Below, one piece after another: positions 1 to 8,620 of a stretch of 64,000 nt of DNA. The position numbers were made by a program, and so were the translations under genes. Below the pieces are notes generated by a model. It was not told where the DNA came from. It searched no databases and saw only the letters and a program-made list of their open reading frames with translations. This DNA is from an uncultured Collinsella sp. (GTDB taxonomy: Bacteria; Actinomycetota; Coriobacteriia; Coriobacteriales; Coriobacteriaceae): contig CABSYW010000005.1 of the NCBI GenBank assembly GCA_902482035.1, forward strand, positions 7,046 to 71,045. Reading direction: 5' to 3'. The stretch's first letter is position 1; each line of letters begins with the position of its first letter.

Positions 1-1
1 C

Positions 2-820
2 CGCGACGTCATCGTCGAGGGTTATGCCGACCACGACGGCTTCGTGATTCTGCACGGCACCGACACCATGAGCTACACCGCGGCAGCGCTTTCCTACCTG
101 ATTCAGGACAGCCCCAAGCCCATCGTACTCACCGGCTCGCAAAAGCCCATGGGCAATCCCTTTACCGATGCCAAGCTCAACCTGTACCAGAGCCTGCTCT
201 ATGCGCTCGACGAACACTCGCACGACGTCTCAATCGTGTTTGGCGGCGTAGCCATTGCCGGCACGCGCGCCCGCAAACAGCGCACCATGAGCTTTAACGC
301 GTTCATTAGCGTCAACTATCCGCCCATCGCCTATATCCGCAACGACCGCATCGTGCGCAACGGGCTTCACGGCACGCATCAGGGCGAAAACCCGGTGCGT
401 TTCTACGACAGCATCGACCCGCGCGTATTTGTCCTTAAGCTTACGCCCGGCGTGAACCCTGGCATTCTGGACGCTCTGGCCGATAGCTACGACGCCGTGA
501 TTCTGGAGACCTTTGGCATTGGCGGTATTCCCGAGTTTGGTGAATCGGGCGAGTCGTTCCAAGAGGCAATTTTCCGCTGGGTCGATTCGGGCCGCACCGT
601 CGTTATGACCACGCAGGTCCCCGAAGAGGGCCTCGATCTGGGTGTTTATGAGGTCGGCCGTGCTTACGCTGATCATCCGGGTATTTTGCGTGGCGATGAC
701 ATGACCACCGAGACGCTCGTGGCCAAAACCATGTGGGCGCTCGGCCAGTCACGCGATGCCGCCGAGATCCAGCGCCTGTTCTACAGCCAAGTCAACCACG
801 ACCGCATCCCGATGGCGTAA
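2..820 (+). CDS. ansA: L-asparaginase (5' end outside window)
   Basis: The reading frame enters from the left edge, so the N-terminus with the first catalytic threonine block is not visible. The 272 residues present contain HGTDTMSYTAAALSYL, the second catalytic block of the asparaginase family (Thr-Asp pair), then VLTGSQKPMG and DAKLNL, all typical of the bacterial type I enzyme. The enzyme hydrolyses L-asparagine to aspartate and ammonia, probably in the cytoplasm, since the visible part resembles cytoplasmic AnsA. A signal peptide cannot be excluded without the start. The gene converges on the XRE regulator 22 bases downstream. A GatD-type tRNA amidotransferase subunit is a less likely alternative because no GatE partner is nearby. 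Confidence 0.88.
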   Translation, partial: RDVIVEGYADHDGFVILHGTDTMSYTAAALSYLIQDSPKPIVLTGSQKPMGNPFTDAKLNLYQSLLYALDEHSHDVSIVFGGVAIAGTRARKQRTMSFNAFISVNYPPIAYIRNDRIVRNGLHGTHQGENPVRFYDSIDPRVFVLKLTPGVNPGILDALADSYDAVILETFGIGGIPEFGESGESFQEAIFRWVDSGRTVVMTTQVPEEGLDLGVYEVGRAYADHPGILRGDDMTTETLVAKTMWALGQSRDAAEIQRLFYSQVNHDRIPMA

Positions 821-842
821 TTCAGTTTTCGACGGGTATCCC

Positions 843-1061
843 CTATTCGATGCCCTCGAGAAGCTCTGACACCGTCATGCCGAGTGCGGGCGCGATCTTA
901 AATAGAACCTTGAGCGTGAAATTTGCCGTCCCATCTTCGATTCGGTCGAGGTAGGGTCGGCTGATTCCTGTCGCCACACAAAAATCAACCTTGGAGATAC
1001 CAAGGTCCCTGCGTGTCTCTTCAACCCGCCTGCCAAGAATCTGTTTCGCACGTTCGTCCAT
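843..1061 (-). CDS. Small XRE-family helix-turn-helix regulator
   Basis: This 72-residue protein is almost entirely a Cro/CI-type helix-turn-helix domain. It has RRVEETRRDLGISKVDFC for helices 1-2, a recognition helix around GISRPYLDRIEDG, and a C-terminal LGMTVSELLEG helix that closes the fold. It has no sensor or enzyme domain, so it is probably a DNA-binding repressor acting as a dimer. It diverges from the gene at 1138, and a perfect 24-bp palindrome sits between the two starts, so autoregulation and control of that gene are likely (inference). The layout resembles an antitoxin-like regulator, but the partner is not a recognised toxin. Confidence 0.85.
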   Translation of the reverse strand: MDERAKQILGRRVEETRRDLGISKVDFCVATGISRPYLDRIEDGTANFTLKVLFKIAPALGMTVSELLEGIE

Positions 1062-1090
1062 GCAGACGAGTTTGAAATGGGGCCGAACAT

Positions 1091-1114
1091 AAACGTAAAC
1101 TATAGTTTACGTTT
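1091..1114. promoter_or_regulatory. Perfect 24-bp palindrome, probable operator
   Basis: Reading AAACGTAAACTA and then its exact reverse complement, this is a perfect palindrome. It lies 30 bases upstream of the XRE gene start and 24 bases upstream of the divergent ATG at 1138. Its position and symmetry fit a binding site for the XRE dimer controlling both genes. Confidence 0.7.
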
Positions 1115-1137
1115 TGCCGAATACACAGGAGTTTTCT

Positions 1138-1527
1138 ATGTCGGGTTCTTCGGTCCGCATGCACCGAACTACGCTTCGCACAAACAGCGCACCGCCCAAG
1201 CTCGTCGTCGTTGAAGCCGAATGCCTTTCACCCGATGAGCGCACAGCATTTGCATTGCTATCAAGTCGCGTCGCCGCCGTTCTGGTCCCTTGCCCGGCGC
1301 AAGGTGAACTTGCCATCCAATGCCAAGCGCACAGCTGCTCGCTCAATCAGGCTGCCGTAATCGCAACCAGCCAACACAGCCTGCCGCTCCTTTTAGAAGC
1401 CGGTATCGCACTCGCCCTTCGTGGCGCCGGATACGAAAACGAGGCCGCCGCCGACGTGGTCTTTCAACCACGATCGAGCGGCGGCCTCGCAGCAGCCATC
1501 GAATATGCTTGCAGGCTCGTTGCCTAA
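1138..1527 (+). CDS. Hypothetical protein divergent from XRE regulator
   Basis: This 129-residue protein is not recognised. The ATG at 1138 is chosen because ACAGGAG lies 7 bases before it; an upstream in-frame TTG has no such site. After a basic, Ser/Thr-rich first 25 residues comes an alpha/beta-looking segment (PKLVVVEAECLSP, VAAVLVPCPAQGEL, AAVIATSQHSLPLLLEAGIA, GLAAAIEYACRLVA). The alternation of hydrophobic strands and helices suggests a small Rossmann-like or nucleotide-binding fold, but no catalytic motif is visible. It has no signal peptide or membrane helix. The upstream palindrome suggests control by the divergent regulator. Confidence 0.6.
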   Translation: MSGSSVRMHRTTLRTNSAPPKLVVVEAECLSPDERTAFALLSSRVAAVLVPCPAQGELAIQCQAHSCSLNQAAVIATSQHSLPLLLEAGIALALRGAGYENEAAADVVFQPRSSGGLAAAIEYACRLVA

Positions 1528-1536
1528 AAGGACAAG

Positions 1537-1920
1537 CTAGAAACCAAAGCCAAAGCCCGTTCCGGTAATCGCCGAGTACATAAAGTAAACGTTGATCACG
1601 TTGAGGAACACACCCGTGATGCAACCGTTGCGCAGGTAGCGCTCGCACACGATGCGTGCCATGGCGGCGGAGTCATCATTGTTTTTAGCCTGGCGTCCTG
1701 CCGTAAAGTACGTCGCCACGCTCAGCAGCAGGTTGAGCACCGGCAGTGCCAGCAACTCGTAGCTCTTGCCCCAGCGCGTCGCCTCGCCGGCGGCATTAAA
1801 CTTTGTTGCCACCTCGGGACCAATGTTGGGGATAACACACGCTGCAACCACCAGCGGAATCACCGCAAGCACCAGCAGCGCGATGCCCATGTAGCCGGCT
1901 TTTTTTCCATATTTAAACAT
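1537..1920 (-). CDS. DUF1648/SdpI-like small membrane protein
   Basis: A 127-residue membrane protein with hydrophobic segments near residues 10-30, 55-75 and 100-120. Between the first two lies KFNAAGEATRWGKSYELLA, which matches the DUF1648 signature (a conserved N-x-x-G-x-x-x-R-W-G loop) found in SdpI-type immunity and related proteins. Its job here is unknown. It follows ychF by 11 bases on the same strand and probably shares its transcript. The C-terminus is a Gly/Phe run (TGFGFGF). Confidence 0.7.
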   Translation of the reverse strand: MFKYGKKAGYMGIALLVLAVIPLVVAACVIPNIGPEVATKFNAAGEATRWGKSYELLALPVLNLLLSVATYFTAGRQAKNNDDSAAMARIVCERYLRNGCITGVFLNVINVYFMYSAITGTGFGFGF

Positions 1921-1931
1921 GCGCGTCGTCC

Positions 1932-3008
1932 TTACACGTTAAAGCGGAAGTGCACGACGTCGCCATCGGCCATGACATAGTCCTTGCCCTCAATGCGCAG
2001 CTTGCCGGCGGCCTTGGCGCCCTGCTCGCCGCCGAGCTCGATGTAGTCGTCGTAGCCAATAACCTCGGCCTTAATAAAGCCGCGTTCAAAATCGGTGTGG
2101 ATGACGCCGGCGGCCTGCGGGGCGGTCGCGCCCTGACGAACCGCCCAGGCCTTGACCTCCATCTCGCCGGCCGTAAAGAACGACTGCAGGCCGAGCAGCT
2201 TGTAGGCAGCCTGAGCGAGCACGTCCAGGCCGGGCTGCTCCAGGCCTAGGCTTTCCAGGTAGTCGGCAGCGTCCTCGGGATCGAGCTCGGAAAGCTCGGC
2301 CTCGATCTTGGCGCAGATCGGCAGCGGCTTGACGCCGTCGATGGGCGCCAGGTCCTCGTTGAGCATATCCTCGTCCACGTTGGCCACATACAGGATGGGC
2401 TTCATGGTGAGCAGGAACAGCCCCTTGGCGGCGGCACGCTCCTCGTCGGTCATCTCCATGGATGCGGCGCGCTTGCCCTCGTTGAGCCAGGCAAGCAGGC
2501 GCTTGGCAACCTCGAACTTGGGCATGAGCTCCTTGTCGCGCTTGGCCTCCTTCTCGAGCTTAGGCAGCTGCTTCTCGAGCGTGCCCATGTCGGCCAGGAT
2601 GAGCTCGGTCATGATGGTGTCGGCATCGCCGGCGGGATCGACGAACTCGCCCGTGCGGCCCACCTCACGCATGACGTTGGGGTCCTTAAAGTAGCGCACA
2701 ACCTCGCAGATGGCGTCGGTCTCGCGAATGTTGGCCAGGAACTGGTTGCCCAGGCCCTCGCCCTCGTTAGCGCCCTTCACCAGACCTGCGATGTCGACGA
2801 ACTCGACCGTCGCCGGCACAATGCGACCCGGGTTAACGATGTCGGCAAGCTTTTGCAAGCGGCTATCGGGCACGTCGACGATACCCACGTTGGGGTCGAT
2901 CGTGGCAAACGGGTAGTTGGCGGCAAGGCCGGTCTTTTTGGTAAGCGCGGTGAACAGCGTCGACTTGCCCACGTTGGGCAGGCCCACGATACCGATGGAA
3001 AGGGACAC
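1932..3008 (-). CDS. ychF: Ribosome-binding ATPase YchF (OLA1 family)
   Basis: An Obg-family P-loop protein of 358 residues, the usual YchF length. The G1 motif is GLPNVGKSTLF near the N-terminus, followed by NYPFATIDPNVG, DIAGLVKGA (G3) and GEGLGNQFL. The C-terminal TGS-like domain includes FFTAGEMEVKAW and the closing VVHFRFNV. YchF binds ribosomes and prefers ATP to GTP. The start is GTG, with AAAGGAGCTGTC immediately upstream. The ferredoxin-like gene lies 114 bases upstream on the same strand and the DUF1648-like gene follows. Confidence 0.96.
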   Translation of the reverse strand: MSLSIGIVGLPNVGKSTLFTALTKKTGLAANYPFATIDPNVGIVDVPDSRLQKLADIVNPGRIVPATVEFVDIAGLVKGANEGEGLGNQFLANIRETDAICEVVRYFKDPNVMREVGRTGEFVDPAGDADTIMTELILADMGTLEKQLPKLEKEAKRDKELMPKFEVAKRLLAWLNEGKRAASMEMTDEERAAAKGLFLLTMKPILYVANVDEDMLNEDLAPIDGVKPLPICAKIEAELSELDPEDAADYLESLGLEQPGLDVLAQAAYKLLGLQSFFTAGEMEVKAWAVRQGATAPQAAGVIHTDFERGFIKAEVIGYDDYIELGGEQGAKAAGKLRIEGKDYVMADGDVVHFRFNV

Positions 3009-3122
3009 GACAGCTCCTTTTGGTACAGGTACTTCAAACCGTATAAGTATAGCGCCGCCGCAGCATCCGGGCGAATCCGGACACCGCGGCAGCGCAAATG
3101 AAGCAGAGATAGAGCTCGCTGA

Positions 3123-4376
3123 CTAGTCCGCGAGCTTCTCCACCTGATCGAGCATCTTGTCAAGCTTGGCCTTTGCCTCGGCCTTGGCCTTCTGGGCCTC
3201 TTCGTGGGCCTTGGCCTTCTGAGCGGCCTTTTCCTCGGCCTCGGGGTCGACAACGACCAGATTGGACGCATCGTGCTCGACCAGCTTGAGCGCATGCTCG
3301 GGGCACACCTTGACGCAGGCTCCGCAACCTAGGCAATACGTGGACTCCAGTGCAAAGCGACCGCTTCCCACCAAATCGCAGGCAAACGTGGGGCACACGT
3401 TGACGCACTCGCCGCATGACGTGCACTTGTCAAAATCGCATTCCGGTGTGCTCACCTGCATATTCTGGGCAAGCTCGGGGTGGTTCTGCAGCGTCGAGAG
3501 CACCAGCTGCCGCCCGTGCGTGAGCGAACGGCGACGCTTGGTCGTCGTGGTGCCGCACATGGTGTTGAGCGTGCGCTCGAGCTGCGTGATCTGGTGACGG
3601 TGAGCCTTCAACTTCTGCGTCACCGAGGCCAGCGCCGCCGTCGCCGGATTGAGCTTGGTCACCGTCAGGCCCGTGGTGCGGGCAATCTTATCCATGTACT
3701 CCTTGCGCTCGTACTCGCGGCGCTTATGGCATTTGAGGCTCTTGGGGTCGACCTCCAGGCCCATGCCCGTACCCGCCCACTCCTCGGCGGTAGCAATGGC
3801 CTCGCCCAAAATGTCCTCGCCACCGGTGTTGCGGCACTTATCGCACACGCCCAGTGGCAGGTAGACGCTCACGTTGGGATAGTCCGCCAGTACCGAGAAC
3901 CAGGTCTCGGCCGTAATATCGCCCACGCAGGCAACGACGACCTCGTTTTCGCGCGGCATGCGCTTGAGGGCGCGTGTGCAGGTGACGTAGGCGGTCTCGT
4001 GGCTCGTAGCAGCGGAGACGATATCGTCATACAGGTTTTTAGGCGCCAGGCGCGGCGAGATGATCGCCTCGGTCGGACAGGCAGCGGCGCACAGGCCGCA
4101 CTTGCGACAGGAGTCGAGGATCTCGATGGCGTCTTCCTCGACCTCGATAGCGTTGACCGGGCACACGTCCATGCACGCGGCGCAACCGCTCTTTTCGTTT
4201 TTGCAGGTCAAACACGGAATGGTGTTGCCGCGCGGGCGCTCCTTGTAGTCGGCAGGATTCCACTGCGGCGCCGACGGATCGAGCGCATCGGTCACGCCGC
4301 CAAGCGGGTTTTTAAGAAAGTCGAAACCCTTGCTGATCTCGATAATGTCATCAAACAGATCGTGTTCCTGCGCCAT
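3123..4376 (-). CDS. Multi-cluster 4Fe-4S ferredoxin-type protein
   Basis: This 417-residue protein has four Cys clusters. Near residues 50-95 are CLTCKNEKSGCAACMDVCP and CRKCGLCAAACP; near residues 315-365 are CTSCGECVNVCP and CLGCGACVKVCP. Together these could hold about four 4Fe-4S clusters in two bacterial-ferredoxin pairs. The middle contains a further CDKCRNTGGE motif and a conserved-looking alpha/beta region. The last 50 residues are an Ala/Lys/Glu-rich predicted coiled coil. No signal peptide or catalytic domain is recognised, so it is best called a cytoplasmic electron carrier of unknown partner. The start follows GGGAGGGG by 6 bases; an in-frame start 10 codons upstream has weaker support. 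Confidence 0.75.
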   Translation of the reverse strand: MAQEHDLFDDIIEISKGFDFLKNPLGGVTDALDPSAPQWNPADYKERPRGNTIPCLTCKNEKSGCAACMDVCPVNAIEVEEDAIEILDSCRKCGLCAAACPTEAIISPRLAPKNLYDDIVSAATSHETAYVTCTRALKRMPRENEVVVACVGDITAETWFSVLADYPNVSVYLPLGVCDKCRNTGGEDILGEAIATAEEWAGTGMGLEVDPKSLKCHKRREYERKEYMDKIARTTGLTVTKLNPATAALASVTQKLKAHRHQITQLERTLNTMCGTTTTKRRRSLTHGRQLVLSTLQNHPELAQNMQVSTPECDFDKCTSCGECVNVCPTFACDLVGSGRFALESTYCLGCGACVKVCPEHALKLVEHDASNLVVVDPEAEEKAAQKAKAHEEAQKAKAEAKAKLDKMLDQVEKLAD

Positions 4377-4526
4377 GCGCGGCCCCTCCCTGAGCAGTGC
4401 AAACAAGCAAGAGATAATGATACGCTATCGGCCCACACCTCGGGCAAATTACACGCGGTGCACCTTGAGGGAAATAACCCATGGCCTATCGCCGCCCCGA
4501 TTGCACAAGGTCAATCAAGCGCCAAG

Positions 4527-5594
4527 CTATGCCTCGCACATGAGCTGCACGAGCTTCTGTTTGGTCACCTTGGCCTGCTCGTTGGCCATATTGCGCTCGT
4601 TTCTAAAGACCGCATCCGCAACGCTCATCAGGTCGGTATCGGAAATCTCGCCAAGTCCCAGCTCCGCGAGCGTCGTCGGTAGACCAACGCGCTGGCAAAA
4701 CTCGAGCACCTGATCAAGCTCGGGCGCACGCTCCAGGCGCAGCTGCACCACCAGGCCAAATGCCACGGCCTCACCATGCATGGCCTTGCACTCGGGCAGA
4801 ATCGTCAGGCCGTTGGCTATGGCATGGGCAAGCGCTAGGCCACCACTCTCAAAGCCAACACCCGAGAGCAGAATATTGCACTCGATCAGGCGCTCAACCG
4901 CTGGCGATGTACGGCCCTTTTTGAGATCGCGCTTGGCAGCGACGCCGCACTCCATGAGTGTGTCATAGCAGGCACGAGCCGCAACCAAGGCCAAGTGTCC
5001 CGGCGCGCCACCGTGCTCGTTGGCGCCGTGCGCCGCGGCGCACGAACGCGCCTCGAAATACGTTGCCAGCGCATCGCCCATACCAGCGACCGTCATACGC
5101 AGCGGGGCCGCCGCGACCACGTTGGTATCGACCACGACCAGGTCTGGATTCTTCTCAAGCATCAGGTAGCGGTCGAACGACCCATCCTCGTGATACAGCA
5201 CCGAAATCGCGCTGCACGGACCGTCCATCGACGCCGCCGTGGGACATACGCACAACGGCAACTCGGCATAAAACGCAACGGCCTTGGCGATATCGAGCAT
5301 CTTGCCGCCGCCAATGCCCACCACCATGTCGCAATACTCGGCCCGGGCTTCCTTGGCCATTTCGACAACGGCATCTTCCGTACACGGACCGTTGTAAATC
5401 TTAAAGAACGGCTCGCTTAGATCTTCATCCAGAAATCCATCGACGATCTGCCTGCACAGCCGATCCTCGGTGCCCTGGTCAAACAAGACATAGGCAGCGC
5501 AGCCCAACCATGACAAATACCTGCCTTGACGCGACAGTTCGCCCGGCCCCTGAACATACCGGCCGGGACCGCCGTAAACCATAGGAAGCGCCAT
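4527..5594 (-). CDS. Glycerol dehydrogenase-like iron-type dehydrogenase (first copy)
   Basis: A 355-residue group III metal-dependent dehydrogenase of the GldA subfamily. The NAD-binding loop is VGIGGGKMLDIAKAVAF near residues 92-110. Metal ligands fit the family pattern: Asp in AGMGDALATYFEA, His in LAHAIANGL and His in AMHGEAVAFG. The family oxidises glycerol to dihydroxyacetone with NAD. It is clearly paralogous to the next gene upstream but diverged in the N-terminal third and the C-terminus. A terminator separates the two, so this gene probably has its own promoter. Its substrate could be another vicinal diol. Confidence 0.85.
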   Translation of the reverse strand: MALPMVYGGPGRYVQGPGELSRQGRYLSWLGCAAYVLFDQGTEDRLCRQIVDGFLDEDLSEPFFKIYNGPCTEDAVVEMAKEARAEYCDMVVGIGGGKMLDIAKAVAFYAELPLCVCPTAASMDGPCSAISVLYHEDGSFDRYLMLEKNPDLVVVDTNVVAAAPLRMTVAGMGDALATYFEARSCAAAHGANEHGGAPGHLALVAARACYDTLMECGVAAKRDLKKGRTSPAVERLIECNILLSGVGFESGGLALAHAIANGLTILPECKAMHGEAVAFGLVVQLRLERAPELDQVLEFCQRVGLPTTLAELGLGEISDTDLMSVADAVFRNERNMANEQAKVTKQKLVQLMCEA

Positions 5595-5660
5595 ACGAGA
5601 ATCCGCCCTTCATCAAACAACGATTGGTGCAAAGTAACCTTACCCCTTTGCACCATAGCA

Positions 5661-5696
5661 AAAAGGGGCAAAGCCATCTGTCGGCTTTGCCCCTTC
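5661..5696 (-). terminator. Rho-independent terminator after gldA
   Basis: On the minus strand an AAGGGGCAAAGCC stem pairs across a 6-base loop and is followed by TTTTTGC. It lies just past the stop of the glycerol dehydrogenase gene. Confidence 0.85.
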
Positions 5697-5712
5697 CTTA
5701 CCTTAGTTTAGT

Positions 5713-6813
5713 TTACTCATCCATAAGGTAATAATGACCCAGTGCGTCGGCACCCAGGATGGCGTTTGCGACCATCTCGGGCGTCACCTCAAACGGCATG
5801 TTGCACATGGTGTCATCGGGCGCGCAGGCGGCCTCGGCAACAGTCATGGCCTGCTCGCGCGTAAGCTCGGCAACGCCAAGTTCCTTCATCGTGACCGGCA
5901 GGCCCAGCTCAATGCAGAAGCCCAAGACTTCCTCGAGCTTCTCGGTCGGGGCATCCTCGAGTACCAGTTGGACGATGGTGCCAAAGGCGACCTTCTCGCC
6001 GTGATACATGCCGTGGCACTCGGGCAGCATCGTCAGGCCATTGTGGATGGCATGAGCAGCAGCAAGGCCCGAGCTCTCAAAGCCAATACCGGAGAGCAGC
6101 GTGTTGGCCTCGATGATGTGCTCGACGGCAGGCGTCAGCGCGCCCTTCTCCAGTGCAACCTTGGCCTTGACGCCATCGGCCATAAGCGTCTCGTAGCAGA
6201 GCTTGGCGAGCGCCAGGCCGGCCATGCCGCCCTTGCCGCCAGCGCAGGTGCCGCCGTCGGCATCATGCGTCGCCTGGGCCTCAAAGTAGGTTGCGAGCGC
6301 ATCGCCCATACCGGAAACCGTCAGGCGCACCGGGCTCGCCGCGATAACCGTCGTATCCATAAGGACGATATTGGGGTTTGCCTTCAGGAAGAGGTACTTG
6401 TCGAACTGGCCGTCATCGGTATAGAGCACCGAAAGCGCCGAACACGGGGCATCGGTCGAAGCAATGGTGGGACAAATGATAACCGGGGACTCCAGGTAAT
6501 AGGCGACGGCCTTCGCGGTGTCGAGGATCTTGCCGCCACCGACGCCGACGATGATGTCGCAACCGTTGTCGCGAGCGAGCGCAACCAGGCGATCGACCTC
6601 GCCCTTGGAGCACTCGCCGTTAAAGTCCTCAAACAGCAGCTCGGCCTTGGCCTCGGCAAAACCGCCCTCAATCTTGGCACCGACGCGCTTCTTGCCCGAA
6701 GGCGTCACGATGACGAGGGCCTTAGCACCGAGCGGCTCGACATAGGAACCGAGCTTGGCCAGCTCGTCCGGACCCTGGATGTACTTGCTGGGGCTATTGA
6801 AAATTGAAGCCAT
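5713..6813 (-). CDS. gldA: Glycerol dehydrogenase
   Basis: A 366-residue enzyme at the standard GldA length. It has SPSKYIQGPDELAKLG at the N-terminus, the nucleotide loop GVGGGKILDTAKAVAYY, the TIASTDAPCSALSVLY block, and metal ligands in SGMGDALATYFEAQ (Asp), AAAHAIHNGLT (His) and MYHGEKVAFG (His). It catalyses NAD-linked glycerol to dihydroxyacetone conversion in the cytoplasm. It is flanked by terminators on both sides, so it is probably a single-gene transcript. It lies between a diverged paralogue and a class IV alcohol dehydrogenase, all on the same strand, which suggests a locus for fermentative polyol or alcohol redox balance. Confidence 0.93.
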   Translation of the reverse strand: MASIFNSPSKYIQGPDELAKLGSYVEPLGAKALVIVTPSGKKRVGAKIEGGFAEAKAELLFEDFNGECSKGEVDRLVALARDNGCDIIVGVGGGKILDTAKAVAYYLESPVIICPTIASTDAPCSALSVLYTDDGQFDKYLFLKANPNIVLMDTTVIAASPVRLTVSGMGDALATYFEAQATHDADGGTCAGGKGGMAGLALAKLCYETLMADGVKAKVALEKGALTPAVEHIIEANTLLSGIGFESSGLAAAHAIHNGLTMLPECHGMYHGEKVAFGTIVQLVLEDAPTEKLEEVLGFCIELGLPVTMKELGVAELTREQAMTVAEAACAPDDTMCNMPFEVTPEMVANAILGADALGHYYLMDE

Positions 6814-6829
6814 AACTATCCCATTCTCT

Positions 6830-6876
6830 AAAATAAAAAAGAAAGGGGCTCCGTACAGATACGTGCGGAGCCCCTC
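6830..6876 (-). terminator. Rho-independent terminator after iron alcohol dehydrogenase
   Basis: On the minus strand GGGGCTCCG pairs with CGGAGCCCC across a 12-base loop, followed by TTTCTTTTTTATTTT. It lies between the adh stop and the gldA start. Confidence 0.88.
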
Positions 6877-6896
6877 GTTACGATAACAAGAGTCGA

Positions 6897-8120
6897 TTAG
6901 AAATCGATGTCGGTGTCGTAGTAGCAGGCCTTGAGGATCTTCTCAAAGTCGGCAGCCTTGGTCTCACGCGGGTTCTCGGGCGTGCAGGCGTCCTGCTCGG
7001 CGTTCGCGGCGATCTCGGGCAGCTTGGCGAGGAACTCCTCCTCGGAAACCATCTGCGGGTTCTCGGCGTCGACCTTCACGCCACCATTCGCGTAATCCTT
7101 GATGGACTGCGGAATGTTGAGCTGGTCGTTGAGGTCGCGAATCTTCTGGACGAGCGCAGCGATGAGCTCCTCGTTGGTCTCGCCGGGAAGGTGCAGGATC
7201 TCCTTGGCCACGTAAGCGTAACGCTCGGCAGCACGGGGATCCTTGGAGTTCCACTGGATAACCTTGCCCAGGTACATGGCGTTAGCGGCACCGTGGATGA
7301 TGTGGCCGTTCTCAAAGGCAGCACCGGTCTTGTGAGCCATGGAGTGAACGATGCCGAGCAGGCCCGAGGAGAAGGCGATACCGGCGATGCACTGAGCCTC
7401 GTGCATGTGCTGACGGGCCTCATGGTCGCCAGCATAGGACTTGGGCAGCCACTCGACGATCTCGCGGATGCCGTGCAGGGCGTTGGCGTCGGTGAACATA
7501 GAGGCGCAGGTGGAAACGTAGGCCTCCATGCAGTGGGTCAGAGCATCCATGCCGGTGTGAGCGCACAGCTTGGCGGGCATGGTGTAGGTGAGCTCGGGGT
7601 CGACGATGGCGACATCAGGGGTGATGTTGAAGTCGGCCAGCGGGTACTTGATGCCCTTGGCGTAGTCGGTAATGACGGAGAACGCGGTGACCTCGGTAGC
7701 GGTGCCGGAGGTAGAGGAGATGGCGCAGAAATGAGCCTTCTGACGCAGCTCGGGGAAGCTGAACGGCTGGATGATGTTATCGAAGGACTCCTCGGGATAC
7801 TCGTAGAAGACCCACATGGCCTTAGCGGCATCGATGGGCGAGCCGCCGCCGATGGCGATAATCCAGTCGGGCTCGAACTCGCGCATGGCCTCGGCGCCCT
7901 TCATGACCGTCTCGATGGACGGGTCGGACTCGACGCCCTCGAACAGCTTGACCTCGAAGCCGCCCTCTTTGAGGTCGGCCTCAACGTCCTGCAGGAACCC
8001 GCCGCGGCGCATAGAGCTGCCGCCAGAAACGATGATGGCCTTCTTGCCCTTGAGGTTCTTTACCTCGTGGCGAGCGCCCTCACCAAAGTACAGATCGCGA
8101 GGATTGGTAAAACGTCCCAT
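6897..8120 (-). CDS. Iron-containing alcohol dehydrogenase (class IV)
   Basis: A 407-residue Fe-type alcohol dehydrogenase. The nucleotide-binding stretch is IIAIGGGSPIDAAKAMW, followed by SSTSGTATEVTAFSVI and the metal-site sequences TGMDALTHCMEAY, SMAHKTGAAF and NGHIIHGAANA, which supply the Asp and His ligands. It resembles the alcohol dehydrogenase half of AdhE and butanol or lactaldehyde reductases, so reduction of a short aldehyde to an alcohol with NAD(P)H is likely; the exact substrate cannot be read. The start at 8120 is preceded by AGGAGG 6 bases upstream, which rules against a 17-codon longer version. It has its own terminator. Confidence 0.9.
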   Translation of the reverse strand: MGRFTNPRDLYFGEGARHEVKNLKGKKAIIVSGGSSMRRGGFLQDVEADLKEGGFEVKLFEGVESDPSIETVMKGAEAMREFEPDWIIAIGGGSPIDAAKAMWVFYEYPEESFDNIIQPFSFPELRQKAHFCAISSTSGTATEVTAFSVITDYAKGIKYPLADFNITPDVAIVDPELTYTMPAKLCAHTGMDALTHCMEAYVSTCASMFTDANALHGIREIVEWLPKSYAGDHEARQHMHEAQCIAGIAFSSGLLGIVHSMAHKTGAAFENGHIIHGAANAMYLGKVIQWNSKDPRAAERYAYVAKEILHLPGETNEELIAALVQKIRDLNDQLNIPQSIKDYANGGVKVDAENPQMVSEEEFLAKLPEIAANAEQDACTPENPRETKAADFEKILKACYYDTDIDF

Positions 8121-8620
8121 ACTGTGCCTCCTAAACAAGCCCCTCTTAGACTTGCGTATATAACGGAGCACCCAATTGGCTCCGTTAGGACCGGTTTGCG
8201 CGTTGCCGGCGATGACAATGCGCGATGTCTAAACGTCTCAACGCTCAGACAAACACTATTTTACCGTTCTGGTTGGTCAGTTATTCACCTAAAGCCAACA
8301 ATGATGAAACGTTTTTTCTATCCCTGAAGACCCTTGTGCGACATCCATACTCCCAAGCTGGGCAAACGTTTTATCAAGGTTGACCACACATCCCGGGCAG
8401 GACTGTGCCCCTCCAAAATGCGCCCCGTTCGCCGCCAAAAATCGACCGTTTGCGGCACCGTGATACCACTCGGCCGTCCATGGTGCCGACATTTGTGCGA
8501 CATCCGACTTCGTGGTGCAAAGGTGCAAGTCCAAGTGCGGCACCCCCGGTGTGCCACATGCGGGTAAACTAGAACCTTATATAGAAACATCTGAACCCTA
8601 ACCGCAGCAAAGGAGGCCCC
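8121..8620. other. 500-bp divergent intergenic region
   Basis: No convincing gene is seen. The right half (8334-8570) has non-coding but ordered sequence, including a direct repeat TTGTGCGACATCC at 8334 and 8493. The left half should hold the promoter of the alcohol dehydrogenase (a TAAAAT box reads on the minus strand near 8262). The right end holds the promoter and CAAAGGAGG ribosome site of the 8621 gene. Confidence 0.5.
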
